From the NCBI RefSeq assembly GCF_964204865.1, contig NC_135258.1, positions 7,307,001 to 7,371,000 on the forward strand: DNA of 64,000 nt, written 5' to 3'. A model generated the notes under the pieces. That model saw only the letters and a program-made list of their open reading frames with translations, made no database searches and was not told where the DNA came from. This DNA comes from Styela clava (Eukaryota > Chordata > Ascidiacea > Stolidobranchia > Styelidae). The position numbers and the translations under genes were made by a program. Positions within the stretch are counted from its first letter, which is position 1, and the number at the start of each line of letters is the position of its first letter. Positions 12,601 to 24,200 of the stretch are shown here, piece after piece.

Positions 12601-15600
12601 GTCTACCCAATTAATTACATTCTGTGTGAGGTGTTACAACTAAACTGCAATTTAGTTTTCTATGTTTAGAGAGGGATTTTAATACTTGTTTTTGGTATAT
12701 GCAAACTGTGAATTAGAATTTAGATTATCGAAACCTTACCAGTGTAAAATAAATCTATGAAAATGCGCTCAAGTTTTGTGGAAATGTACACATACCCTTC
12801 TTTTTGACTTCTGTAACTTCTGTATCATGATCTTCTACAGCAGTAGGTGAAGCATCATCTTCACAGGATGCCGCGACTTCTTCGATATCACCTAAAAAGC
12901 AATGAGTTAACTGTGAATTCACCATCAACAAATTCCAACACAAATATTTTGTCTATACCAGTGGTTCTCAAATGGTGGGGCGCGCCTCACAAGGAGAGCG
13001 TAAACATTTTTTGGAGGGTACATGATGCTAATTAAAATAAAAATATTTGTTAGATTTGATCTTGCCTGCTTATGTTTACATTCCCTCCACATGCTTTTAG
13101 AATAAGTTAAAGAATGGTTAGTGTTATGTCTTGGGTATTACCAAATCACCAATAGACAGAAATATTACAGTTTATTATACAGCAAAGTAAGACGTCAGTT
13201 TATCGCAGCTTAACGCTAGACATTTCAAACACAAGAATGAATAACAAGCACGCAGACAGGTAATAGCAAGGAGCGATTACGAGAAAACAATTATGACATC
13301 ATAATCACAAATCTAGTCCGTGTTAAAAACAACAAGCTATGACGTAAATACACAACAGTTAGAATAAGATAGTTTCGCCTTACTATCAGTTATTTGCAAC
13401 TTATTTTAGCTAGTACCGAAATTTTTGAGGTGAGGTGCGAGAGAAAATTTTGAAAAGGGCTTCGAGAGTTTGAGAACCAATGGTCTATACCAGGGGTGGG
13501 CAAACCGGACTTTTTGTGCGGCTCTTCTCGCTAACATAAATTATTATCCAAATTTCAACTAAGAGAAAAACTTCAATGTAAACTCTTTTAATTTATTAAA
13601 AGTCAGAAAAGAAGTTTTCGTCAATGATTAGGACAAGTTATGTTTTTTTTTTAATATGAAAATTGCTGTAGCGTTGAATTTTGAATTTAAGTCAGTCAAG
13701 TCAGCAAATCTTTCGTCACAATGGTCAATGTTTATTGATGCGTCGGCGGTATTGCAGCTTGATTGCGGTTAGTTAGTCTAAATAAGTTACTGTGCGATAT
13801 GTCCTCAATTAAAAACGAAAGTACGAAGATGAAAACAGAGTTGTCAAGTCAGAATGGGAAGAACGTACAAATTTACCAGTCAGAAGAATAAACTTTTGTG
13901 CTTAATCTGTCATAAGCTACTGAAGTCAGAATAAAGTCAGCAATGATAAACGGCACCATGAAACGAATCATGAAAACTTCTTACGAGACTACCCTCCTAA
14001 ATCAGCTATAAGGAAACACAAATTAAATGAAATTAAATTGTGCATATATTTGAGTATAGCTGCCTTGTTTATCTATTTATTGTTATTAGACTCTTGTGTG
14101 AATTTCTTTTCTGTTCGTGGTATTTTGATAATATTAATAAATTCACAAATTCCGCGGCTCTTTTAAAGTTCTGACTTACAGCATGCGGCTCTTATACTGA
14201 AAAATTGTGCCCACCCCTGGTCTATACAAATGTTAAGGAGATTTTATTAGTATCTGATCTCTGATGCATGGCCATTTAATGTTTTTTTTTCCTACCAGTG
14301 GTGGAGAATTTGGGAAACCTTGATTTATGTGAAATTTCAGTATTCTACTCTGTTTAAAACATATTAGCTTTTTTTTTTATCAGATATATGTTTATGTGTA
14401 TGTTTATATGTAATAGCATAAACATTTCTGTGTATATATCTATGGATTATCGTACCTCTGAAATAACTGATAATAGTTTAAGCATTAAACCATGAACTCT
14501 TACTCCTTCGGCTATCACATCGTTCCACAACTGAGGGAGAATTTCTCTCCAGAGACATTTATGTATCATTGCATTTATAATTAGCATGAGACATTCAGGG
14601 CTCAATTCTGTTATTTTCCAGTCAAGCAATCCAGCAACACAATGAGCAATTCATTATTCAAATAGGTTTATTTTATCCAACCAGTAAAAATAAAAATAAA
14701 ACATACAATATTCGAGAAAACAGTAAACGTTCAATTTTACTATGGAAGGGAAGACGCGAGAAACCAAATTTGGTTATCGAGTAGGTTTTGATATCTAGTT
14801 AAAAATATTGGGTAAAATAATTATAAAAATAATGTTATTGGCGGTGAGTACCGTATGGCTTTGCGGAATTACCGTATATAACTAAAATATCCTAATAGGA
14901 ATAGATAATTATTAGAGATTAGATACTTGAGCCATCAGATAGCAGAAGAACGGGGATTTCCGTTCTTAAACAGGGTGGGGAAAATAATGGCATTTCGATT
15001 TAAGTTTAATTTAAAATGTGGGAGTTTTTTTTTTTACCTTGCCATGTACAAAAAAAATGAATACCTTTTGTTTCTTCTGCATCATTTCCATCTCCCTCGC
15101 CCTCAGATCTTCTCTTGTTTGGATCTCTATCTCCGGATATTGCTATTGCTAGGAGTGCTATGAGAGTAAATAAAAGAAAAATCATGCAAATATGAACCAT
15201 GATGAACAGCAAACAAAAACATAGGATAGGATTTACATGTTCATCCCATGGTAGAGGAATGCTGATAAGACGGCTTATCCATATTGCAAACCAGGGCCTC
15301 TCGTCCGGTTACCAGTTCATGTCGAGTATGGAATTAGTTGGCCAGTTATTTGTTTTCGAAGCATGGACTTGATGGTGGAGGAAGCCGTAATCGACCAGTG
15401 GTTATGTGAACCACCCGTACGGTGGGGGGCCACAATGCTAAGCGCAGAACTGATTTTACATTTCCCTTCATGAGAGACACTCCTCGTTTATCCTGGTTCT
15501 ATTGCTTGATAAGGTTATTCACAGAGTGTTTTCAGTTTGTTGAGCATGAAATGTTTGAACATAATTGGATTTGGAATCCACCAATCAAAATAACACTAGA

Positions 15601-18530
15601 AATACCACTGGAATGATAAACAAAGGGGGCCATGAGTGCGAAAAGCGTACGGAAGGGGGTCACAATACATGAAAGGTTGGGAACCACTGGTCTAAACAGA
15701 CTTTCGAAGCTCGGAAGAAGCTACAATCTCTTAAGTTAGTAATAATATGTAAGGTTACTAATAATATGTAAGGTTCCCTATTATTGAATATGCATTGCTT
15801 TGATATAACTTGCATGAGATACATTAGTGGAAGATAGATTTACTTTCATAATCCAATTCTTTCATTTTCTTTTCTAAGCTTTCTGAATTTGAATCTCCAC
15901 AGCATTCATTTTTGTCACCAATATTCGCTCCATCCCTATCTTCTGTTTTGAACAAAAACATGAATATTTTACAAACAGGCACCAACAATGCAATTAACAT
16001 AAGAATAAGTTGGTTATCGAAACTACATATGTACATTCTCAAAATTTTGTAAAATTAAAAGGGTACACCCGTAGGGTGTGTACCAGGTTAGGGTTAGCCT
16101 AAAAATCTTATTCCGATTTTCCTTATTTTAGTTCTATTATGAGTTGGGGGACTGTCTGTGTTAGCCAAGTGAATAAATCCTTTGCCCGTAGGTTTCAGTC
16201 CCTTTACATAACTTGATGTAAAGTAAGCGAACAGCTTAGTTACCTTCATATTGATACACACACTTCTGGAGCACCACTGAAATATAATTTATGATTCTCA
16301 ATAGTATTCTTGTATCAGTATTTGAAGTTTATAGATATGTGCCATTGTATATAGTTACTACTAGAATATGATGGCTTAGGTGAGGTTGGGTATAAACAGA
16401 ATTTACTTTATAAAAATGATAGTCATAGGCGATGATGTCATCAATCATACAATGTTTTAAATCTTTTAAATCCCCAGTAGGCCACAGTAAGATAACACCA
16501 AACCTATTAAAAATTGATAAAGTTATTGATAAATTAGTTAATTTTGATTGTAGTGGCAATGAATGATGATGATGTTTTCTGCTACTGAGAGGTAATTTTC
16601 ATTCCAATTATTCAAGTGAAAGCATCTCTTTTTGTAGCTTTCTTGTGGTTTTCTCCCTTGCATGAAAAAATAAATGGGCCACAGAATTTTAGTGCAACAA
16701 AACTGGGCCATGAAAGAAAAAGGGCTGAAAACCACTGTATTTATTATACAGTTTTCAGGGGTTTTGTCCATTGCAAGCCATGATACTATGTGATAAGTAA
16801 GGTATTTTGCAACTCAAAAGAGTACAATATTATAATCATAAAAAATGTCTTAATACCTGTATTTGCAATGTCTTCTTTTTCAAAATCTCTTCCCAACTTT
16901 TGCCTCACTGGAATTGAGATAAATATGATAAATAAGAATTGATAGCAATATCTGATGCCTACACTTTGTTTGAAACTTGTAAATGACATAGAATAAAGTC
17001 ATTTGAGACACAAATTTTATTAAGTATTAAGCAAATCATCTACTAGAATCCAAATACTTTATGATTCAAGTTTTCAAATTACAAAAATAAAGAATTTAGA
17101 GTAAAAACAAAAAAATAAGTTATTTATAAATTGGATTTTATATTTAGCAAGGTTCCACGAATTTTACTTTGGTTTCAAAGTTGCTAATTGGGGGAAATGT
17201 TTATCCCAGCATTGAAATACTGACCTCTCTAGAAAACACTATTACTACTAATACACTAACATAAATTTAATTTTATTTGCGCTTTTCAAAAACTGTGCTG
17301 TGACTTTATTATATTCTGGGCAATTTTAGCTTTCAAAGGAAAAAATCAGCTTGATGATATAGATAATAGATGTACGTTTCAGAATTTTGAATTGAAGATG
17401 TGTCAATTCAATCAATTTGAGGCAATTCTAGAAAATACACCTTGATTTGGTTTACAGTTTTCTATTCTTATTTGAGTTTATTTGATTTGATCATTTTCAT
17501 TTTTATAAGGATAGCAAGTTAGTTACTCATTGACATTTTAAATTTGACATCAATTTTATTTATCTTTTATGGCTATTCTTTTTTTTTTTCATTGCATTGA
17601 ATTTTATAGCATTTGTTGAGGAGAGTGACACCGATAATCAAATCAAAGTTAGTGGTTTTCTTAATGCTCTTAATGGGTTTTTTGCAATGTAATTTTGTTC
17701 AGGTATCATAAACTCATACCCGCAATTTTTGTTTCCCTAAGAAGATCTGACAAAGGAGATTCATCTTTTTTTTCTGGAGCAGCACTATTTGATCTTGCTT
17801 CGGGAGTGGATTCATTCACTTCTCCATGTAAGTTTGCTGAATCTTCTGGTACATCTGTAAAAAAAAAAATTCTTCAGACTTATTTTCTTGGGAAATCTTA
17901 AAAATTATAAGATAAGATGGTAGAGTACCAATGTCAGTATAATTATCAATAGTGATTCAAGAGTCTTGCTGCACACTAACACAAAAGGCACTAACTTCAG
18001 GCACAAAACAACGGGCACAAAAACATAGAAGAAGGATAAGTAGGTGGTCCCGCAGAAAGCAAACTATTAGCAATAATCATCAATGTTTCAAAAATTAGAC
18101 ATGAAAATAGCTATAAATTCCAACAAGATAAAATAACTTTTTCTTCTCCACCATGAACACACAAGAAAACTGGAAGAATGAAAATGTAAGAAAAGTAGCT
18201 GAAAATTAAAAATGGTGGACTGTGCACTAATGCTGGTTGGACTCATTAGATACTTCAGAAAACATGGAATATTTACAATGTTACTAAGAGCAAGTAATTG
18301 AAAAAAGTGTTTTGTAAAAATCATTACCATTTGAACGTCCTTATTTTTTTACTTTGATCCATAAAACCACGAGTACAGGCACAAACATTCCTATACCTGG
18401 ACCATGTTCAACTTATCCCTGTTAGTCAATAATTTCAATTTTGTGTATTACCTGCCATTTTAATATGTTTCATGTCCATATAGCTGCCAATGTCTTTGTC
18501 GTTAGAACCAACTGGATGTGTTTCAGCCAT
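9690..18530 (-). CDS. Tandem death-like domain protein with acidic exon-repeat linker, novel
   Basis: Exons: 18452-18530, 17720-17854, 16857-16907, 15844-15942, 15065-15157, 12796-12891, 12213-12416, 11759-11821, 11272-11340, 11096-11158, 10268-10459, 9690-9733. Every junction is GT-AG in phase 1, and the total is 1188 nt (395 residues). It starts MAETHPVGSNDKDIGSYMDM. Residues about 27-184 are charged and probably disordered, with several exons opening on D-rich motifs (EDRDG, GDRDP, GDIEE). Death-like domain 1 (about 186-252) contains VFQKEIIPRFAGTTEFKKYA and ends LLFWKQKNK. Domain 2 (about 318-381) contains VFQNEIIPAFASIGEFKQFA and ends LLIWKQNNK. Between them are two duplicated short exons ending PGGAE. 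No signal peptide or enzyme motif is visible. The fold suggests a homotypic adaptor, perhaps partnering the ZU5 protein encoded next door; this is inference. The acceptor of exon 5 is ambiguous by 9 or 15 bases, in frame. I know no named ortholog. Confidence 0.75.
10970..11450. repeat. Tandem repeat, about 177 bp unit, containing two duplicated exons
   Basis: Two units (around 11045-11170 and 11222-11345) share intron and exon sequence, including TTCACAAATACCTTCGGCTC at both splice donors. A third partial unit follows at about 11375-11440 (AAGTGTTTTATATTTGT repeated). Exons 9 and 10 of the death-domain gene arose from this duplication. Confidence 0.7.
11875..11955 (-). mobile_element. SINE fragment
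   Basis: CATAAGAAGGCTCTACCATA with the following GGCAAACAACAATCC resembles the 3' body of the tRNA-derived SINE in reverse. It is short and decayed. Confidence 0.4.
12959..13482. mobile_element. Non-autonomous hAT element, 524 bp
   Basis: Left end CAGTGGTTCTCAAATGGTGG, right end GAGTTTGAGAACCAATG. It is flanked by the perfect 8-bp duplication GTCTATAC at 12951-12958 and 13483-13490. No coding capacity. It lies in intron 5 of the tandem death-domain gene and abuts a second hAT. Confidence 0.92.
13491..14219. mobile_element. Non-autonomous hAT element, 729 bp, of a different family
   Basis: Left end CAGGGGTGGGCAAACCGG, right end TGCCCACCCCTG. It is flanked by GTCTATAC at 13483-13490 and 14220-14227. 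The left duplication is also the right duplication of the preceding element, so this copy and its neighbour used the same target. Confidence 0.92.
15221..15426 (-). mobile_element. tRNA-derived SINE, 5' truncated
   Basis: On the minus strand it carries the family's body (CTTCCTCCACCATCAAGTCC and ACCGGACGAGAGGCCCTGG) and the terminal GTAAATCCTATCCTAT. The tRNA-like head is missing. Confidence 0.7.
15640..15692. mobile_element. hAT terminal fragment
   Basis: GGGTCACAATACATGAAAGG followed by TTGGGAACCACTGG is a hAT right end of the type at 409-446. No matching left end was found. Confidence 0.5.
16062..16273 (-). mobile_element. MITE family 1 copy
   Basis: About 210 bp with inverted termini containing GTGTGTACCA. 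It matches the copies at 26034, 27171, 44958, 53777 and 59758, and is in intron 3 of the tandem death-domain gene. Confidence 0.75.
16549..16738. mobile_element. Truncated hAT element
   Basis: AATGGGCCACAGAATTTTAG and GGGCTGAAAACCACTG match, in reverse, the left part of the hAT at 38812-39401. The other end is absent. Confidence 0.5.
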
Positions 18531-21200
18531 ATTATTCAAATATTGCCCTTCTCTAATAAAACGGAACTAAAAAACCTCGTCTTTATTTTTCAAACTGACC
18601 ACCAGTAAAGACGTTATTCTACATATCTTGAAAAGTTGCTATTTGATGTTAATTTCTCCTAAAAGACAATTAATATGGAATTAAACATAAAACTCCTTCT
18701 GTACCAAGCATAAATCTATTTACCGATGGAAAGTTTGAACACAAAATTCCATATAGCACGGATGCAATTCTACTCCCAGCTCTTACTATAATCATAATTA
18801 AAAAAAAAAAATAACCAAAAGATAACGAGCATTTACACGAAGATGTATGCTACCATTATTTACATGTACTTCCTCTTTCTGACGCGGTACTGAGCCAGTG
18901 TGTATGCCGCTCACCTGGTCGATTCATTTGCTATGTTTATTTAACAAGGTGGAACGTCATGTATGAACTGTACCAAAAGTGTGCAAAACAAGACGTGTGG
19001 CGTATTGTGCTAAGCGTTGGGAATACTCTTGCCACCAACCTCGATTACCCCGCGTTGGTTCGTGTCGAATCCCGTGGGGATAATTGTATGCTAAGCTAAG
19101 GAATTGCTGGACCCCTCTTACCGTGTACGGTGGTTCACGTAAAAAATATGTAAATCCTATCCTTAGTCGGGAAACTTGGAAAACACAATATAGTAACTAT
19201 ATAATTAATTATAAATGTACCCTGTCTCGTAACGTACAATTACTTCATTCATACAATTTGCTGTTCAATTAGACGTTTAGCGAAAAAAGTCGAGAAATCC
19301 CGAAAACTCGATATACCAACTATACAATTGTAGGTGTGCCCTGTCTTGTACATTTTAGTTTCTTCATTTATACAATTAGCTATTTAAATGCGACTAAACA
19401 AACGTACATAGATAATTCACTCCGTTGATAGACGAGACAGTCTGCGAGCAGTCCTAAAAGCAAAACGTACCCAAAAAATCCTAATTATATTGTACGCCAT
19501 AGATTATCATACAGTATCCTACATAATTGGACTTTATCAAAGGCAGATAAATATGGCGCAATCAGAGTTCCTGATATCTTACAAGATTGGCCCCTATTGG
19601 GATTTAACGCACAAGTCGAGTTGGTGAAGCGCGGACATGGTTTTATTCCGTGTCAACGAACGCGGATGAGGTTCACTATTAAAAACCCTTTTACGGAACT
19701 CGACGGATACCAACTCATACATTCGTTTGTGTGGCATGACATACCGATTTTGATGGAATCACCGTTTCCCCCTTCTGAGCCATAGTCGTCCCAAAATCCA
19801 ACATCTGTTTGGTGATCACTCAGTGCCTTGTTGAGAGAGAATATTGAAAATGCGGTCACAATACACCGTCATCCCTAAGATAAAAACTGAACACACATCG
19901 TTCACAATTTGTTTTTCTTTGAGCTCTCATTACAAGAACTATAAATTTGAGAATACTGGTCACCGGGGCTGTCCAAAGATGGCTTAATATAACACACAAA
20001 GAGAAATTTCAGACGTTACATTTTTATTCCATACAATTTCAACATGCACAGTGACAAGGTGTAGCAGTACAGGAATGAATGTAAAAAAATATCAAATAAA
20101 TATGAAGAGCATGGGCAGTAATTATATAAAGTACCACAAATAAAAAAATATTTAGTCTTAGTGAATATGAAGCATTCTGCACCAGACAGGAAATAAAGAT
20201 TGGTTCTCGAAGGCAATGAAAAGGGAATTTCAAGCAGTAGAAACAACGTATTGCTTTTAACAATAGCAGGTAATTTTCAATTGTTTTTTAGTTTCCTGGT
20301 AAAATTTATCGGACTCAGGAATATAATGTTTCATTTGAGGAAGTAGTTACGACATAAAAATATATTAACATACTCGAAAGAAACACCCAAATAGCATGAA
20401 GTATATCCGTGATAATTTTTCATTTAATTAAAAAAATAGGGTGCAGCTAATGATTTTACTGGTATGATACAACCACGATAAAAAAGCAGACAGTGCAAAA
20501 TTGATAGATATTCTTAGTTTGATCAAGAAAAACTGCTTTTGTCAAGCATATAGTACATTGGAACATTTACTGAGCAGAGATAAAAAGAACAAAAAAAAGG
20601 ACATTGAGGAATAAAAGTTTGTTAATTCATTCAGGAACTGATATATTGATTGCACCGCTTAAGCCCTAATAGGCAGGAGGTATGAATTGAAACCTGATTG
20701 TACACAGTATATTAAATACAGTATTGAGCTTCTTGACTGGTAGTGGATGTCTTTACTTAGCCTTGTTCTGAGTAAAAGGCAAATAAAAAAATGTTTTGCA
20801 AATAAATTTCAAAACTCATAACAGAAAAAAAATTTACTATTGTCAAATTTGTGAATATGTGCAGCACAGATGGAATATGACAAACAATTTTATTCAAACA
20901 TTCATGGTACCTCTTGAAAAATAATTTCACTGTAAAACTGTAAATCAACAGATACACATTAATATTGCAGATCAAAGCATTAATGAATGACAATATTGTT
21001 TTGAAATTCCCAGCGCTAGAAGTGTGCAGAGTTTAAAATAATATATAATAAAGTAGGATACAGTACAACATCCGGTTACAATACATTAGCAAAATGGGGT
21101 AAGACATTTGAGTGCAACTTTTAACTATTCCTACATAATAATCACAAAGTAAACACTTCATGCCTCCATTCCCTTATTTGCATGACAGCATGACTTAAGG
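18531..21200. other. Intergenic region between the death-domain gene and BTBD8
   Basis: It contains the upstream region of the death-domain gene, a deleted SINE copy at 18994-19163, and AT-rich DNA without supported exons. The open frames around 19597-19859 and 20016-20263 show no domain or splice partner. TTTATT at 20889-20894 could be a minus-strand poly(A) signal for BTBD8, giving a 3' UTR of about 310 nt. Confidence 0.45.
18994..19163 (+). mobile_element. tRNA-derived SINE, internally deleted
   Basis: The head contains CTAAGCGTTGGGAATACTCT and a B-box-like GTGTCGAATCCCG. It then jumps to GGTGGTTCACGTA and the 3' end GTAAATCCTATCC. The central body is deleted relative to 61741-62075. Confidence 0.7.
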
Positions 21201-24200
21201 TTATGCAGGGATAGGTTTCGTAACAACTTCCTCAATGACCCATCCATACATCAACTCTTGTCTGGCAATGATTGGAGGCAACAATGTTGGAAGATTAACT
21301 GCTTCACTGCGACGAGACTCAGAACAAGAAGGTGTGTTGTTGCTATTGGTTGCTTTATTGTTGCAAGATAACTTCATGTTTTGATTCTTCGCTTTTGCTT
21401 TAGCAATCTGTTTTCTGTAGGAGTATAGAAACTATTACTGGTACTATTACTGGCTAAGCAGAGATAATGACAAATGGAAACTAGTTGAGTGAAAGATGGG
21501 AAAATTTTTTGAACAAAAATTTCGGAGTGAATCTCGACCGGTTTTATATATCTAAACATCAAGGAAATTGGAGAGTTAGTTAGAGCAGGGCTTTCCAAAC
21601 TAGGGGCGGGGCCGCGAAGAGAACACCAATTTCACGCAAAGTACTATATAGATATATATATATATATATATCTGTTGTACTTTTCCACTCTTGATTCAAA
21701 ATACAATTATTAAAAATAGTGTAAAACAAAATGTTCACGATTACGAGTGAATACATACATCATCATACCGTGTTTCTCCGAAAATAAGACAGTGTCTTCA
21801 ATTTTCTTTTGAAAATAACACTAGGGCTCATTTGTGGGGGATGTAGATGATAACCAGATTTTTTAATATACCAAATATGAATTCCAATTCCCATTTACTT
21901 ATAAATAACCCGTTTTCATTTGAAAAAAACTGCTACATAAAGATAATTAACCATTTATAAAGTAGAAAAGATTTCATTCTATCGACTAGGACTCAGTGGT
22001 TCTCGAACTTCATTGTATTGTGACGCCCTCCAAAAATATATGTATAGATTGATACCTTTCAATAGAAGACCTTTTTTGCAATGAGTTAATTGATATAAAC
22101 GAACAACCAAAACCTTAAAAAACTTGCACTTGCATTACAATGAAATTTCTGATCGTAAGACCCGATTTGTGCGTGCTTGCATAACAAAGCAGGCTTTGTT
22201 TGTGCCTCGAAAATTAGGATATTTGTGTTAAATATCAACTAATATATGATCGAATATTTCACATATTTTATTTATTCTAAATGTTTTATTGTTTCTCATT
22301 AGTGCAAATGATGGTATATGAATCAAATTCATTTTACCGTTCCATGTCGTTCACTTTCTGTTACGCAGTGTCTATTGTTAATATAAACCCTACATGCTGC
22401 AATTCCGTAGGCTGCAACTTATTCATTGCTGAACAGAGATTATCGAACATAAGTGTTTTCTTAATAATATACACATTAACGATTACAAAATTGTGCTTTT
22501 TTTTGAGGCAGCATATTTTTCGTGTAAGTGCGGCGCGAGCTTTTTCCCCTGATAATTTGGCGTCGCTGCCTTATGCTTAATTTGATCAATAAGTGTGAAA
22601 AAAAAGAAAAGAGTAATAATTCCGGATAAGGACCATGTCGTCGGTGGCTAGACATCGTAATTCATCATTTAGGCCTGCATAAACAAACAACGGCTGGATT
22701 TGCTATGCAGCAAAAAGCATGCTAATCCATTACACTGAATAATTGAGTAACGTTAATCTGAGTAAATAATAAATATGTGCTTGTTTTTATTATTGAGTAG
22801 GCCTACTAAAAGTTGAGAATTAGCTGCATCATTAAACTATCAAAAATACCTATTTCGAACTGTTTAGCATTATCAACGTGAACAAGGGCCGTGAAAAATT
22901 TTAATATATTAAAAGGGGCCGCGAGCTAAAAAGTTTGGGAAGCCCTGGGTTAGAGCATCTCGAATGAAGTACCGAAGTAGTTGTAGTATGTTTTTTAAAT
23001 ATTAGAAAATTGAGTGGGTTTATCAGTTCCTTTCTGACAACCTAACTAAACAAATCAAGTCTCCTAAAAGTTTAAATCCTGCTACAAAATTATAACATTG
23101 TTTATAAATATTTCAACACTCACTTCTGATCGTTTTTGACTGGTGCAGTTTGTTTCAAAGGTTTAACCGAGTTTTTATTCTGTAAATGATAATATATAGC
23201 TCTGTTAATAACATGAATGGGCCACTGGTAAATGTAGGAAACATTGCTTACAAGTGAGCATGATATATGACAGGATCGCTTGTTTTAGCCTCTTAACCTA
23301 GTTTAACATAGTAGGTCAAGCATTATATACTAAACCAAGAAGATTAGAGCCCTCTAGAAACAAATTTGAAACCTATGTGTCAAAGTTTGTTTTGAGGAGT
23401 GCTTACTTTTTAGAGGCTTCAAATAACTTCACAGAATATTGTTTTCGAATTTTCAAAGTAGAGAAACATGGTTGTTGGAATAGTGAGATATGGGATAGTT
23501 TCACTAATTCCTTGTTCCGGATGGACAAAGTTGAAAGCGGAACCATTACAGGCTAGTGACTGTTATGTAAATCACCTTGCTATGGTATAAAGTCCAGCAA
23601 TCAGCTTGAACTGAACTATCTTCCACAATATTCAAAACTGCAAATTAATATATGGTGTGATGAAGCATATTTCTAATACGTCATTCACCGAATAGATATC
23701 ATACTTTGAGCAAACTTTCACCAGTCATCATTCTTTTGAATATCTTTATTTAGCAAATATACCACCTTTCCCATGGAATAAGATAAAACCTGTCCCTTAG
23801 GTTGAAAGAAGAACTTACCAATGAACTTGATAGAACAGGACGTTTTGATAATTTTTTGCTCGTGTCTCCTTGACATATAGTTTCAGACTTGAGAGTCATT
23901 TTATCAGTTGCTGACAACATATTCCAAGATTCAGTGTGAATAACAGCAAAATAGTTCGAAACCAGGAAACACCAAACTGTTATCTTTAGGTTCAGTAACA
24001 TGGTTGAGAATTCCTGAGAATAGAATCAACAAAAATCTTTACCAGGGTGACCCAGAAAAAAATTCTTGATTACTCCAACAGGAATGAAGAAGATTCATTC
24101 TTCACACATGAAATTCTATTTGTGTATGACAGTTGAAAAAGTACCCAAAAGTTTCAGTAAAACAGAACATTTTGCACAAAAGTTGTCTTCTTCAAAATAT

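Noticed and set aside
14452..14610. Minus-strand frame LSPECLMLIINAMIHKCLWR with acceptor and donor in intron 5 of the tandem death-domain gene
   Set aside because: It would enter in phase 1 but leave in phase 0, putting the next exon out of frame with an early stop. The flanking exons join perfectly without it. It could be a poison cassette exon, but nothing supports that.
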